Assembly: GCA_902623735.1 (NCBI GenBank)
Contig: CACNUU010000002.1
Coordinates: 98,761-162,760, forward strand
Source of the DNA: an uncultured Pelagibacteraceae bacterium
GTDB taxonomy: Bacteria > Pseudomonadota > Alphaproteobacteria > Pelagibacterales > Pelagibacteraceae
Direction of reading: 5' to 3'
Length of the DNA: 64,000 nucleotides
A model generated the notes under the pieces. The model was not told where the DNA came from, did no database searches, and saw only the letters and a program-made list of their open reading frames with translations. Of this stretch, positions 17,822 to 26,698 are shown in pieces (the first letter of the stretch is position 1; every line of letters begins with the position of its first letter). The translations under genes and the position numbers were made by a program.

Positions 17822-18534
17822 TAACTAACATTCCATCTATATCCACTTCCATATCTTGTTTCTATAGCTGAAAAATTTGGATCAACTTTTTTAAATTTTT
17901 TCCTAATTCTTTTAACATGGCTGTCAATTGTCCGATCTTCAATGTCTGTATCTTCTCTATAAGCTATATCCATTAACTGAGCTCTTTCTTTAATAATTCC
18001 GGGTCTTTTAGCTAATTCTTTAACTAGCAAAAACTCTGTAGTTGTTAATTTATCTGGTAATTGTTTTCCATCCCACTCACATTCAAGTTGAGAAGGATCT
18101 AGCTTTAATTTTCCGTGAGATATGATGCTTTTGTTATCTTCAATTGCATCTTTTGAATCTTTTTTTCTAAGCTGAACTCTAATTCTCTCGATTAAAACTT
18201 TTATTGAAAATCCACCAGATTTTTTAACAAAGTCATCTGCTCCTAACTTTAGTCCCAACAATTCATCTATCTCATCATCTTTTGAAGTTAAGAATATAAC
18301 TGGCAAAGAGGTTTTTTTTCTCAATTTTTTCAATAACTCCTCACCGTCCATTTTTGGCATCTTTATATCAATTATTGCAAGATCAGGGGGTGTTCTTGTG
18401 AGACCAATCAATGCGCTCTCACCATCTATATAAGTTTGAACTTTGAATCCTTCCTTCTCAAGAGCAATACTTAAACTTGTAAGAATATTTCTATCATCAT
18501 CAATTAATGCAATGGTTTGTTTGTGCATATGCAA
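17821..18534 (-). CDS. chvI: Response regulator, ChvI-like (OmpR family)
   Basis: DNA-binding response regulator of the OmpR/PhoB type, 237 residues. Receiver domain with acid pocket IALIDDDRN, phospho-accepting aspartate in LAIIDIKMPKMDG, and the conserved lysine in LGADDFVKKS. A winged helix follows with TTTEFLLVKELAKRPG and the DNA-reading end TIDSHVKRIRKKFK and YGSGYRW. The final GSGYRW is typical. Its stop overlaps the kinase start (one shared base), so both are translated from one message. A second regulator in this window (at 22 kb) is of a different class. Confidence 0.9.
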   Translation of the reverse strand: MHMHKQTIALIDDDRNILTSLSIALEKEGFKVQTYIDGESALIGLTRTPPDLAIIDIKMPKMDGEELLKKLRKKTSLPVIFLTSKDDEIDELLGLKLGADDFVKKSGGFSIKVLIERIRVQLRKKDSKDAIEDNKSIISHGKLKLDPSQLECEWDGKQLPDKLTTTEFLLVKELAKRPGIIKERAQLMDIAYREDTDIEDRTIDSHVKRIRKKFKKVDPNFSAIETRYGSGYRWNVS

Positions 18535-18579
18535 CTATAAAAATACTAAATTGTTCTAATTTGGGCAACGAAATAAAAA

Positions 18580-21354
18580 TTAGTGAAGTGCTCCCCAGTT
18601 ATTACCTATATTTACATCTACTGTTAAAGGTATTGAAAAGGCGTGGTGTTCACTATTAGCAACACCTGTCATTTCTTCGATAATAAGTTTTTTGATTTTT
18701 TTTGACTCCTCTGTTGGACTCTCAAATATAAGCTCATCATGGATTTGTAATAACATTTTAGTTTTATTAAATTTTTGTTCATTTAGTCTTCTCGACAATC
18801 TAATCATTGCCAATCTCATAATTTCAGATGCAGAACCTTGGATAGGAGCATTAATTGCTGCTCGTTCTTGAAAGTTTCTCACATTATAATTCTTATCATT
18901 TATATTGAAAAAATGTGATCTTCTTCCAAAAATGTTATTTACATAACCACTTTTTCTACAAAACTTAATTGTTTTATCCATGTAAACTTTTATTTCTGGA
19001 AACTTAGCAAAATACGAATTTAAAAACTCTTCGGCATCATGATTGCTTACATTAATTTGTTTTGCCAAACCATATTGGGATATTCCATAAATTATTCCAA
19101 AATTTATTGCTTTTGCTTTTCTTCTTTGGTCCTCACTTACTTTTTTAATATCAATATTAAAAATTTGACTAGCTGTAAGCGAGTGAATATCTTCGTTGTT
19201 TTTGAAAGCTTTTTTAAGCTCCTTTACATCTGCTAGATCTGCTAAAATTCTCATTTCAATCTGATTATAATCTGCTGAGATTAAGGTAAAATTATTCTCT
19301 GCAATAAAAGATTTTCTAATATCTTTACCATCTTCAGATTTAATTGGAATATTTTGTAGATTGGGGTCGCTTGATGCTAATCTTCCAGTAGTCGTTGCTG
19401 CAAGTAAAAAAGATGTATGAACTCTTTTTGTATTAGGGTTAATATGCTCGGGCAAGGTGTCAGAATAAGTATTTTTTAATTTCGAAAGCTGTCTCCAATC
19501 TAGAACTAATTGAGGGAATCTGTGACCCTTAAAGGCTAAATCCTCCAAGACAGATGCACTAGTAGCAAAACTGCCTTTTTTAGTTTTTTTAAGATTTGCA
19601 ATTTTTAAATCATTGTAGATTACTTCTCCTAATTGTTTTGGTGATGCAATATTAAACTCTTTTTTTGATAATTTAAAAACTTCATTTTGAATTTTCTCAA
19701 TTTTTTTTTCAAATTTTGCTGACAAAACTTTAAGAAATTTACTATCAATCTTAATTCCCTCTATTTCCATAAATGCTAAAATTTTCAGCATTGGTTTTTC
19801 AAAAATTTCATAAATTTTATAGATTTTTTCTGTCTTTAATCTTTTTTTAAACATTTTATATAATCTTAAGGTAATATCTGCGTCTTCAGCTGCATAATCT
19901 TTTGCTTTTTCTACATCTACTTGACTAAAATTTATTTCTTTTTTACCTGATCCAACTAAATCTTTAAAAGCAATAGTTTTATGTTCCAAATGAATTTCTG
20001 AAAGCGTATCCATATTGTGTCTATTTTTTCCCGCATCTAAGACATAGGACATTAACATGGTATCCTCCATTGATTTTAATTCAATTCCATTTTTAAAAAA
20101 AACTATAAAATCAAATTTTATATTTTGACCTATTTTTTTTATACTTGGATCTTCTAATAAAGGTTTTATCTTTTGCAAAACAAGATTTTTATTGATGCAT
20201 TTTTTTGATTTATGTCCAATTGGAATATAACAAGCTTTTCCAATTTTTGAACTTAATGAAATTCCAATTAGCTCAGCTTGATGTGGGTCTAGAGAATTTG
20301 TTTCTGTGTCTACAGCAACTTCACCAACCTCCTCAGCTTCTTTAATCCAAATATCTAACTCTTCAACTTTTGTTATTAAATAATAACGATTTTTATTAAT
20401 TGGACTCTGTTTTTCTTTATAATCTTTTTTCTCCTCATTATCTGTAAAATCAGGTTCACCATAAGCTGAAATTGCTGAGCTTAAGAGTCTATTGAACTCC
20501 ATTTCTCTCAAAAATTTGTACAGTTTATCTTTATCAATTTTTTTAAGCTCAAATTCACTCAGATTCCTATCTATTGGCGCATCGTTTTTCAGAGTTACCA
20601 ATTGTTTACTAATTATAGCTTTGTCTTTATTTTCTATTAAGGTTTCTCTTCTTTTATTTTGTTTTATCTCAGTTGCAGAATTAAGAAGTTTTTCTAATGT
20701 TCCATATTTATTTATTAATTCTGCTGCTGTCTTTACTCCAATACCTGGAACACCGGGGACGTTATCACTACTATCTCCTGCTAAAGCCTGCACATCAATA
20801 ACTTTACCAGAATCTACTCCAAACTTTTTCTGAATATCTTCCTCTGTAATAAATTTATTTTTCATCGGATCATAAATGCGAACATTTTTCTTAAAAAGTT
20901 GCATTAAATCCTTGTCTGATGATACTATTGTAACTTTCCCTCCTCCTTTCAAAATTTTATCTACGTAAGTAGCAATTAAATCATCTGCTTCATAATTGAC
21001 AAGCTCAACTGATGGTAAATTAAATGCTAAAACAGATTTCCTTATATATTCAAATTGAGGAGCCAAATCATCAGGAGCCTCAGCTCTATTCGCCTTGTAT
21101 TCACTGTAAATATCATTTCTAAAAGTTTTTCTAGCAGAGTCAAAAATTACAGCAAAGTGAGTGGGCTTCTGAAGATTTCTATCAGATTTAGAATCCTCAA
21201 GAAGTTTAAATAGCATGCTACAAAAACCACTCACAGCTCCTGTAGGCAAACCATCAATTTTTCGTGTTAACGGGGGTAAAGCATAGTATGCTCTAAATAT
21301 ATATCCTGATCCATCAATTAGATAATAGTGATCTGTTTTTTGAATTTTATTCAT
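18580..21354 (-). CDS. polA: DNA polymerase I
   Basis: Repair and Okazaki-fragment polymerase, 924 residues. Three domains are visible: the 5'-3' exonuclease (about 1-290; IDGSGYIFRAYYAL, SDKDLMQL, GDSSDNVPGVPGIGVKTA), the 3'-5' exonuclease (about 325-520) and the polymerase (about 540-924; SADYNQIEMRILA, RRKAKAINFGIIYG, LLQIHDELIFE). The proofreading residues appear intact (VDTETNSLDP, NIKFDFIVF, YAAEDADI), unlike some bacterial PolA proteins that have lost them. First gene of a long minus-strand run into chvI, chvG and ahcY. Confidence 0.97.
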   Translation of the reverse strand: MNKIQKTDHYYLIDGSGYIFRAYYALPPLTRKIDGLPTGAVSGFCSMLFKLLEDSKSDRNLQKPTHFAVIFDSARKTFRNDIYSEYKANRAEAPDDLAPQFEYIRKSVLAFNLPSVELVNYEADDLIATYVDKILKGGGKVTIVSSDKDLMQLFKKNVRIYDPMKNKFITEEDIQKKFGVDSGKVIDVQALAGDSSDNVPGVPGIGVKTAAELINKYGTLEKLLNSATEIKQNKRRETLIENKDKAIISKQLVTLKNDAPIDRNLSEFELKKIDKDKLYKFLREMEFNRLLSSAISAYGEPDFTDNEEKKDYKEKQSPINKNRYYLITKVEELDIWIKEAEEVGEVAVDTETNSLDPHQAELIGISLSSKIGKACYIPIGHKSKKCINKNLVLQKIKPLLEDPSIKKIGQNIKFDFIVFFKNGIELKSMEDTMLMSYVLDAGKNRHNMDTLSEIHLEHKTIAFKDLVGSGKKEINFSQVDVEKAKDYAAEDADITLRLYKMFKKRLKTEKIYKIYEIFEKPMLKILAFMEIEGIKIDSKFLKVLSAKFEKKIEKIQNEVFKLSKKEFNIASPKQLGEVIYNDLKIANLKKTKKGSFATSASVLEDLAFKGHRFPQLVLDWRQLSKLKNTYSDTLPEHINPNTKRVHTSFLLAATTTGRLASSDPNLQNIPIKSEDGKDIRKSFIAENNFTLISADYNQIEMRILADLADVKELKKAFKNNEDIHSLTASQIFNIDIKKVSEDQRRKAKAINFGIIYGISQYGLAKQINVSNHDAEEFLNSYFAKFPEIKVYMDKTIKFCRKSGYVNNIFGRRSHFFNINDKNYNVRNFQERAAINAPIQGSASEIMRLAMIRLSRRLNEQKFNKTKMLLQIHDELIFESPTEESKKIKKLIIEEMTGVANSEHHAFSIPLTVDVNIGNNWGALH

Positions 21355-21454
21355 TGAAATTAAATATTACAATGCCAATAAAATCTGTACATAAAAAAAT
21401 ATATGTTATTAAATAATATCTAGATTATTAAAAAAATAAGAGTATTATTATTTC

Positions 21455-22006
21455 ATGGAACTAACAAAAAATATTATCAACAATTCAAAACTAATAAAAT
21501 CAGCTCTATTTGTGTTAATTGGAACGGCTTTGCTAGCTATTTCCTCTAAAATACAAACTCCATTTACTCTAGTGCCTGCAACAATGCAAACTTTTGTAGT
21601 TATGTTTATTGGAATAACTTTAGGACATAAATTAGCGACATTGACTGTTCTTTTGTATTTAATAGAAGGATCATTTGGCTTACCTGTCTTTGCAAAAGGC
21701 AGTGGAGTAGGATATTTGCTAGGTCCTACTGGAGGATACTTAATTGGTTTTATTTTTACCGCATTTTTTGCTGGCCATATTAATGATAAGAAAGATCCAT
21801 TAGTAATATTTATCTATTTATTATTTTCTGTAAGTATAATTTACATACTTGGATTATTAGGTCTATGGAATTATATGGGATTTGATAAAAATTTTACTGA
21901 AGTTTTTTCATTAGGGGCTAAACCGTTTTTATTAATAGAAATCTATAAAATATTAATACTTACAGTATTATCAAAACAAATTTTAAAATTTAGAAAATTT
22001 ATTTAG
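21455..22006 (+). CDS. bioY: Biotin transporter BioY (S component)
   Basis: Membrane protein that binds and imports biotin. The 183 residues have six hydrophobic segments; QTPFTLVPATMQTFVVMFIGI in segment 1-2, the LLGPTGGYLIGFI motif and FVLLYLIEGSFGLPVFA pattern are BioY signatures. No bioM/bioN energising genes are adjacent, so it would act alone or use a shared ECF module elsewhere. Divergent from polA across 100 bases in which I see no clear regulatory element. The 3' end overlaps the opposing regulator by eight bases. Confidence 0.9.
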   Translation: MELTKNIINNSKLIKSALFVLIGTALLAISSKIQTPFTLVPATMQTFVVMFIGITLGHKLATLTVLLYLIEGSFGLPVFAKGSGVGYLLGPTGGYLIGFIFTAFFAGHINDKKDPLVIFIYLLFSVSIIYILGLLGLWNYMGFDKNFTEVFSLGAKPFLLIEIYKILILTVLSKQILKFRKFI

Positions 22007-22580
22007 GAGATCTTTTAGACAAAATTCTTTGTAAAGTTCTTCTATGCATTTTCAATCGTCTAGCAGTTTCAGACACATTTCTGTTACATAATTCAAAAAC
22101 TCGATGTATATGTTCCCATTTTACTCTGTCTGCTGACATTGGATTTTCTGGTGGTGCAGCTTTTTTTGATGGATCTGCTAATAATGCTTTTTCCACATCA
22201 TCGGCGTCAGCTGGCTTAGCTAAATAATCAATTGCGCCCTCTTTAATAGCTGCTACAGCGGTAGGGATATTTCCATATCCTGTGAGCATAATTATTCTAC
22301 TTGATGAATTACTAGACTGAATTTCTTTTACTACCTCTAATCCATTGCCATCATTTAATCTCAAATCTACTACAGCAAAACCTGGTTTTTTGGCTTTGAC
22401 TGATTCGATACCTTTTCGTACACCCTCAGCTTGAATAACTTCAAATCCCTTTTTTTCCATTGCTCTTGCTAATCTCTCCCTAAATGGATTATCATCATCA
22501 ACGATTAGAAGGGATTTGTTATCAAAATCACTCAAATTTTGTAGTGTTGCTTCGTTTTTCATCAATAAATATATGGTCAT
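21999..22580 (-). CDS. regA: Response regulator of the RegA/ActR/PrrA type
   Basis: Redox-linked global regulator family of alphaproteobacteria: receiver domain (LLIVDDDNPFRERLARAM, aspartate in FAVVDLRLNDGNG, lysine in YLAKPAD), a proline-rich linker (KKAAPPENPMSADRV) and a Fis-type helix-turn-helix (NRNVSETARRLKMHRRTLQRIL). The ORF track begins at a TTG (22592). I chose the ATG at 22578-22580, which has GGA spaced six bases upstream; an ATG at 22562 (MKNEATL) is the alternative. No RegB-type kinase lies beside it. Divergent from the polyamine operon over a region holding a large inverted repeat. Confidence 0.88.
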   Translation of the reverse strand: MTIYLLMKNEATLQNLSDFDNKSLLIVDDDNPFRERLARAMEKKGFEVIQAEGVRKGIESVKAKKPGFAVVDLRLNDGNGLEVVKEIQSSNSSSRIIMLTGYGNIPTAVAAIKEGAIDYLAKPADADDVEKALLADPSKKAAPPENPMSADRVKWEHIHRVFELCNRNVSETARRLKMHRRTLQRILSKRSPK

Positions 22581-22590
22581 TTTTTTCCAC

Positions 22591-22636
22591 AATTCAATAG
22601 GTTATTATTTTCTTTACATTGAATAACTATTGAATT
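22591..22636. repeat. Imperfect inverted repeat between regA-like and odc genes
   Basis: AATTCAATAGGTTATT (22591-22606) and AATAACTATTGAATT (22622-22636) are reverse complements except for one extra G in the left arm, with a 15-base spacer. It starts 11 bases before the chosen start of the regulator gene and about 78 bases before the decarboxylase gene. It could be a paired operator or, if transcribed, a long hairpin in a leader. No T run follows, so it is not a standard terminator. Confidence 0.6.
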
Positions 22637-22713
22637 AATTGCTCGAAATATTAAAGTTTTTTCTTAAATAAAAAGCTTTTTTTTTGTTAAATTTTTTTTG
22701 GGGGGCATATTAG

Positions 22714-23898
22714 ATGCAAAAATTTAAGTCAGTTGAAGACTTAGTTAATCAACTGAGACCAGATAAACCTGTTTATTGTATCAGAAAGAAATCAATTCTT
22801 TCTGCATCAAGCTTTTTTCAAAAAAAGTTTCCCGGCAAAATTTTATATGCGGTGAAAACCAATCCAAATTCTGAGGTAATTAAAACTCTAGTTAAAAGTG
22901 GTATAAACCAATTTGATGTCGCTTCAATTGAAGAAATTAAATCTGTAAGAAAATTCAGTCAATCTGCAAAGTGTTCTTTTATGCACACTGTCAAAAGTAG
23001 AGAAAGTATTAAAGATGCATATTTCAAATATGATATTAAAACTTATGCACTTGATACAAAAGATGAATTAATAAAAATTATAGAAAGCACAAGTGGTGCA
23101 AAAGATCTTGAACTTTTTGTAAGAGTTTCTGTTTCAAATGAACATGCTGAAATTGATTTATCAAAAAAATTTGGGGCACTCAATTCTGAAGCTGCAGGAT
23201 TACTGAGATTAGTTAAACAATATGCAAAAAAAATTGGATTAAGTTTTCATGTGGGTTCTCAATGTATGCACCCAATTTCCTACAGCAAAGGAATAACTGA
23301 AATAGGTAATTTGATAAAAAAAACAAAAATCATTCCAAATTACATTAATGTTGGTGGTGGTTTTCCAACCATATACCCTGATCTTATTCCACAATCATTA
23401 GATAATTATTTTAATGAAATTAATAAAAGTTTAGAAAGTCTAAAATTATCAAATTTGACTGAAATTATTTGTGAACCAGGTAGAGCTTTAGTTGCTGAAA
23501 GCGGGTCAACTATTGTGAGGGTAAATTTAAGAAAAAAACAAAAACTTTATATTAATGATGGTACTTATGGTACACTCTTTGATGGAGGTACTCCAAACAT
23601 TGTTTTTCCATCGAAAATGATTAAAGATACTTCAAATAAAATTATTTCAAAAAAATTAACAGCCTTTGATTTTTATGGTCCTACTTGTGATAGTATGGAT
23701 TATATGAAAGGTCCTTTTCTGTTACCAAATAATATAAAAGAAAATGATTATATAGAGCTTGGTCAATTAGGTGCATACGGATTAACATTTAGAACACAGT
23801 TTAATGGTTTTTATTCTGACGAAATATATGAAGTAGAGGACAGTCCGATAATGAGCCTTTACAACAAAGATATCGGTAAAGCCACATTAGTTGCTTAA
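22714..23898 (+). CDS. Ornithine (or lysine/ornithine) decarboxylase, alanine-racemase fold
   Basis: PLP enzyme making putrescine from ornithine (some relatives also use lysine or diaminopimelate). The 394 residues show fold type III: PLP lysine in LYAVKTNPN (K48), the histidine in FHVGSQC, GGGFPT, the phosphate-binding EPGRALVAESG, and the opposite-subunit cysteine block GPTCDSMD, which is typical of ornithine decarboxylases. No strong Shine-Dalgarno; a G6 stretch follows a T8 run about 13 bases before the ATG. The stop and the next start overlap as TAATG, so the product is made with the deoxyhypusine-synthase-like enzyme. Confidence 0.9.
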   Translation: MQKFKSVEDLVNQLRPDKPVYCIRKKSILSASSFFQKKFPGKILYAVKTNPNSEVIKTLVKSGINQFDVASIEEIKSVRKFSQSAKCSFMHTVKSRESIKDAYFKYDIKTYALDTKDELIKIIESTSGAKDLELFVRVSVSNEHAEIDLSKKFGALNSEAAGLLRLVKQYAKKIGLSFHVGSQCMHPISYSKGITEIGNLIKKTKIIPNYINVGGGFPTIYPDLIPQSLDNYFNEINKSLESLKLSNLTEIICEPGRALVAESGSTIVRVNLRKKQKLYINDGTYGTLFDGGTPNIVFPSKMIKDTSNKIISKKLTAFDFYGPTCDSMDYMKGPFLLPNNIKENDYIELGQLGAYGLTFRTQFNGFYSDEIYEVEDSPIMSLYNKDIGKATLVA

Positions 23899-24941
23899 TG
23901 TCTCAAAAAAAAAATTTAGGCCATAATAGCAAAAAAGATTTTCTTAAAAATCCAGTTGAACATATAGATATAACTTCATTTGACTCAAGAAAAATAATTT
24001 CTTCAATGGAAAAAATGTCATTTGTATCAAGAGAAACTGCAAACGCTGCAAATATTTATAATGAAATGCTTGCAGATAAAGATTGCACAATATTTTTAAC
24101 ATTGGCTGGATCAACATCTGCGGCTGGATGTATGAATATTTACAGAGATTTAGTAAAATACAATATGGTTGATGCAATCATAGCCACTGGAGCTTCAATT
24201 ATTGATATGGATTTTTTTGAAGCACTTGGATTTAAACACTATCAAGGCTCCCAATTCCAAGATGATAAGGAATTGAGAAAAAATTATATAGATAGAATTT
24301 ATGATACGTATATTGATGAAGATGAGCTTCAAATATGTGACAAAAAAATTTGCGAAATTGCAGATAATTTAGAACCTAGAAGTTATACTTCTAGAGAGTT
24401 TATCAATGAAATGGGTAAATATTTGAAAAAAAATTCAGTTAAAAAAGACTCATTAATAGAAACCGCTTTTGACAATAATGTTCCAATATTCTGCCCAGCT
24501 TTTACCGACTCCAGCGCTGGTTTTGGATTAGTTATACATCAAGAAAAAAATCCAAAACAACATATGACGATAGACTCAATCAGAGAATTCCGTGAATTGA
24601 CCGAGATTAAAATTCAATCAAAAGGATCAGGTCTTTTTATGATTGGGGGTGGGGTACCGAAAAATTTTATACAAGATACAATTATATGTGCAGAATTATT
24701 AGGAAAAGAAGTTGATATGCATAAATATGCTATTCAAATCACGGTTGCCGACTCAAGGGATGGTGCTTGCAGTAGTTCAACTTTGAAAGAGGCAAGCTCG
24801 TGGGGTAAGGTAGATGTAACAAAAGAACAAATGGTTTTCGCGGAGGCAACAAGTGTACTGCCACTAATAGCAAGTGATGCTTACCATAAAGGAAAATGGA
24901 AAAATAGGGATAGAAAAAATTTTTCTAAAATTTTTGGATAA
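23898..24941 (+). CDS. Deoxyhypusine synthase-like protein (probable homospermidine synthase)
   Basis: 347-residue NAD-dependent aminobutyl transferase of the deoxyhypusine synthase family. Bacteria have no eIF5A to modify; related bacterial enzymes are known to make homospermidine from putrescine. The catalytic lysine is conserved in EASSWGKV (K304), with family blocks TLAGSTSAAG, DAIIATGAS, ITVADSRDGACSSS and GGGVPKN. Flanked by ornithine decarboxylase (one-base overlap) and a ureohydrolase (five bases later), which makes a polyamine product very likely. Which polyamine is inference. Confidence 0.87.
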   Translation: MSQKKNLGHNSKKDFLKNPVEHIDITSFDSRKIISSMEKMSFVSRETANAANIYNEMLADKDCTIFLTLAGSTSAAGCMNIYRDLVKYNMVDAIIATGASIIDMDFFEALGFKHYQGSQFQDDKELRKNYIDRIYDTYIDEDELQICDKKICEIADNLEPRSYTSREFINEMGKYLKKNSVKKDSLIETAFDNNVPIFCPAFTDSSAGFGLVIHQEKNPKQHMTIDSIREFRELTEIKIQSKGSGLFMIGGGVPKNFIQDTIICAELLGKEVDMHKYAIQITVADSRDGACSSSTLKEASSWGKVDVTKEQMVFAEATSVLPLIASDAYHKGKWKNRDRKNFSKIFG

Positions 24942-24946
24942 ATAAA

Positions 24947-25828
24947 TTGGAATATCTTTCAAATAAAAAAGGATTTCTTGGAATTGATAATAAATTCAAT
25001 TTTAAAGAAAAGGTTATAATAATTCCATTTGGCTTGGAAAAAACTGTTAGTTATGGCAGTGGAACTAGAAATGGACCAAAAGAGATAATTAGAGCGTCTC
25101 ACCAAGTTGAACTTTATGATGAAGAAATGAAGTGTGAACCCTACAAAAAAATAGGTATCAAAACTTTAAAACCTTTCAAAATTAATAAAAATTTAGATTC
25201 ATCTCTAAAAAAAATAGCAAGCATTAATAAGAAAATTTTAGATAAAAAACTTTTTCCAATGACATTTGGGGGTGAACATTCAATAACTCCAGGATGTATA
25301 AAACCTTTTGTCAAGAGATTTAAAAAAATTTGTTTGTTACACTTTGATGCTCATGCAGATTTAAGAAATAGTTATAATGGTGAAAAATATTCTCATGCAT
25401 CTGCCATCAGAAGATGTTTAGATCATAAAAATGTATCTATAATTTCATTTGGAATAAGAAATATTTCAAAAAGTGAAATACCTTTTTTAAAGAAAAATAA
25501 ATCAAGAATAAATATTTTTTGGGCTAAAGATAAAGCTAAATGGAGTATGAAAAGTTTTAAACAATTGATAAAAAATAAAACTGTATACTTAACTTTTGAT
25601 GTAGATGGATTAGATTCTAGCATTATGCCAGCAACTGGAACTCCTGAGCCTGGCGGATTACTTTGGGATGAAACTTTAAATATAATAAGAATAGCTGCCA
25701 AAAATTCAAACATAGTAGGTGCAGATATTAATGAGCTATCTCCAATAAAAGGTTTTAACTCATATAATTTCTTGGTTGCTAAATTAGCTTATAAGATTTT
25801 GTCTTACAAATATCTTTATAAAATCTAA
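24947..25828 (+). CDS. speB: Agmatinase / arginase family ureohydrolase
   Basis: Manganese ureohydrolase, probably removing urea from agmatine to give putrescine, though guanidino-acid or aminopropylagmatine substrates are possible. All metal ligands are visible: GGEHSITPG, HFDAHADLR, and TFDVDGLDSSIMPATGTPEPGG. The 293 residues fit the agmatinase subgroup. The start is TTG (24947), with no upstream ATG in frame. Last gene of the polyamine operon. No arginine decarboxylase is in the window, so the source of agmatine is unseen. The stop interlocks with the stop of the opposing gene in CTAA. Confidence 0.87.
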   Translation: MEYLSNKKGFLGIDNKFNFKEKVIIIPFGLEKTVSYGSGTRNGPKEIIRASHQVELYDEEMKCEPYKKIGIKTLKPFKINKNLDSSLKKIASINKKILDKKLFPMTFGGEHSITPGCIKPFVKRFKKICLLHFDAHADLRNSYNGEKYSHASAIRRCLDHKNVSIISFGIRNISKSEIPFLKKNKSRINIFWAKDKAKWSMKSFKQLIKNKTVYLTFDVDGLDSSIMPATGTPEPGGLLWDETLNIIRIAAKNSNIVGADINELSPIKGFNSYNFLVAKLAYKILSYKYLYKI

Positions 25829-26373
25829 ATAGGTTTGAATGTTTTTAACAATAGCCTAAATGGAATTAACATCATTAATGCCACAAATATCTTTACTACA
25901 AGATCTCCAAAAGCCAATGTAAACCATGGTATGCTCGTTCCATAAAAAGAAATGGAAAAAAATAAGTAAGTATCAACTGTTGAGCCTATTATTGAGGAAG
26001 TTAATGGAGCTATAAACCATTTTTTTTTTCTCAAGTTATCAAATATTTGAACATCTATAAGTTGAGCCATCAAAAAAGCAGTTCCAGATCCAATTGCAAT
26101 TCTGATCGATATATAATCTGCAAAATCTGTAGAAAATAAAATAGTAAATCCAATTCCTATTAAGAAACCTAGATAAACTATTTTTCTTGCTACGAATTTT
26201 CCATATGATCTATTTGCAAGATCTGTAATTAAAAATGCTATTGGATAACTAAAGGCTCCATAAGTTAATAATTCGTTTAATCCATAAAAATTTACGGGAA
26301 ATTGAACAAGATAGTTTGAAGATAAAACAACTGCTCCCATCAAAAATGATAGGAGAATAAAGGATTTTTTCAT
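25825..26373 (-). CDS. Queuosine precursor transporter, YhhQ/VUT family
   Basis: Inner-membrane carrier of the DUF165/YhhQ family, known to import the queuosine precursors preQ0 or preQ1. The 182 residues have about six hydrophobic segments; the signature is FLITDLANRSYGKFVARKIVYLGF and the MAQLIDVQIFDNLRKKKWFIAPLTSSIIGSTVD stretch. The start codon overlaps the stop of rpmB by one base, so the carrier is translated from the L28 message. This links a tRNA-modification nutrient to ribosome synthesis. Confidence 0.87.
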   Translation of the reverse strand: MKKSFILLSFLMGAVVLSSNYLVQFPVNFYGLNELLTYGAFSYPIAFLITDLANRSYGKFVARKIVYLGFLIGIGFTILFSTDFADYISIRIAIGSGTAFLMAQLIDVQIFDNLRKKKWFIAPLTSSIIGSTVDTYLFFSISFYGTSIPWFTLAFGDLVVKIFVALMMLIPFRLLLKTFKPI

Positions 26374-26687
26374 TAGGCTTGTTTAGATTGAACTAGTTTT
26401 TTTTGATATGGTGATTTTAATAATAAACTTTTTTTTAATTTTTTTAATCTTGGAGATAAATTTTTATTTTTTACACTTTTTAAAAAACCATCAAAACTTC
26501 CTTTTTTATCAACAGATCTTACACCGGCATTACTTACAGTGAGTTTTAGACTTCTTTTAAGTAGCTCACTTGTAAATTTCACTTTTTTTAAATTTGGCAA
26601 AAATCTTCTCTTTGTCTTGTTGTTAGCATGACTAACATTATGACCCTTCAGTGGTATTTTTCCAGTTAATTCACATTTTTTTGACAT
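26373..26687 (-). CDS. rpmB: 50S ribosomal protein L28
   Basis: Large-subunit ribosomal protein, 104 residues, in the usual alphaproteobacterial long form. The start [30 protein letters not shown] and [26 protein letters not shown] are diagnostic. It has no Shine-Dalgarno sequence and a perfectly spaced promoter ends only 11 bases before the ATG, so its message should be nearly leaderless. Followed by the queuosine-precursor carrier with overlapping codons. Confidence 0.97.
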   Translation of the reverse strand: MSKKCELTGKIPLKGHNVSHANNKTKRRFLPNLKKVKFTSELLKRSLKLTVSNAGVRSVDKKGSFDGFLKSVKNKNLSPRLKKLKKSLLLKSPYQKKLVQSKQA

Positions 26688-26698
26688 AAAACAGGGTC

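Noticed and set aside
18580-21354. PolA with a lost proofreading domain
   Set aside because: The exonuclease residues DTET, the N-x-x-x-D block and YAAEDAD are all present, so the domain looks active.
22681-22706. T9/T8 runs followed by G6 as a sequencing or assembly error
   Set aside because: It lies outside coding sequence, both neighbouring genes are intact, and such runs are common in this genome.
22593-22713. speF-type RNA leader before the ornithine decarboxylase gene
   Set aside because: The gap is far shorter than that element and shows only a simple inverted repeat.
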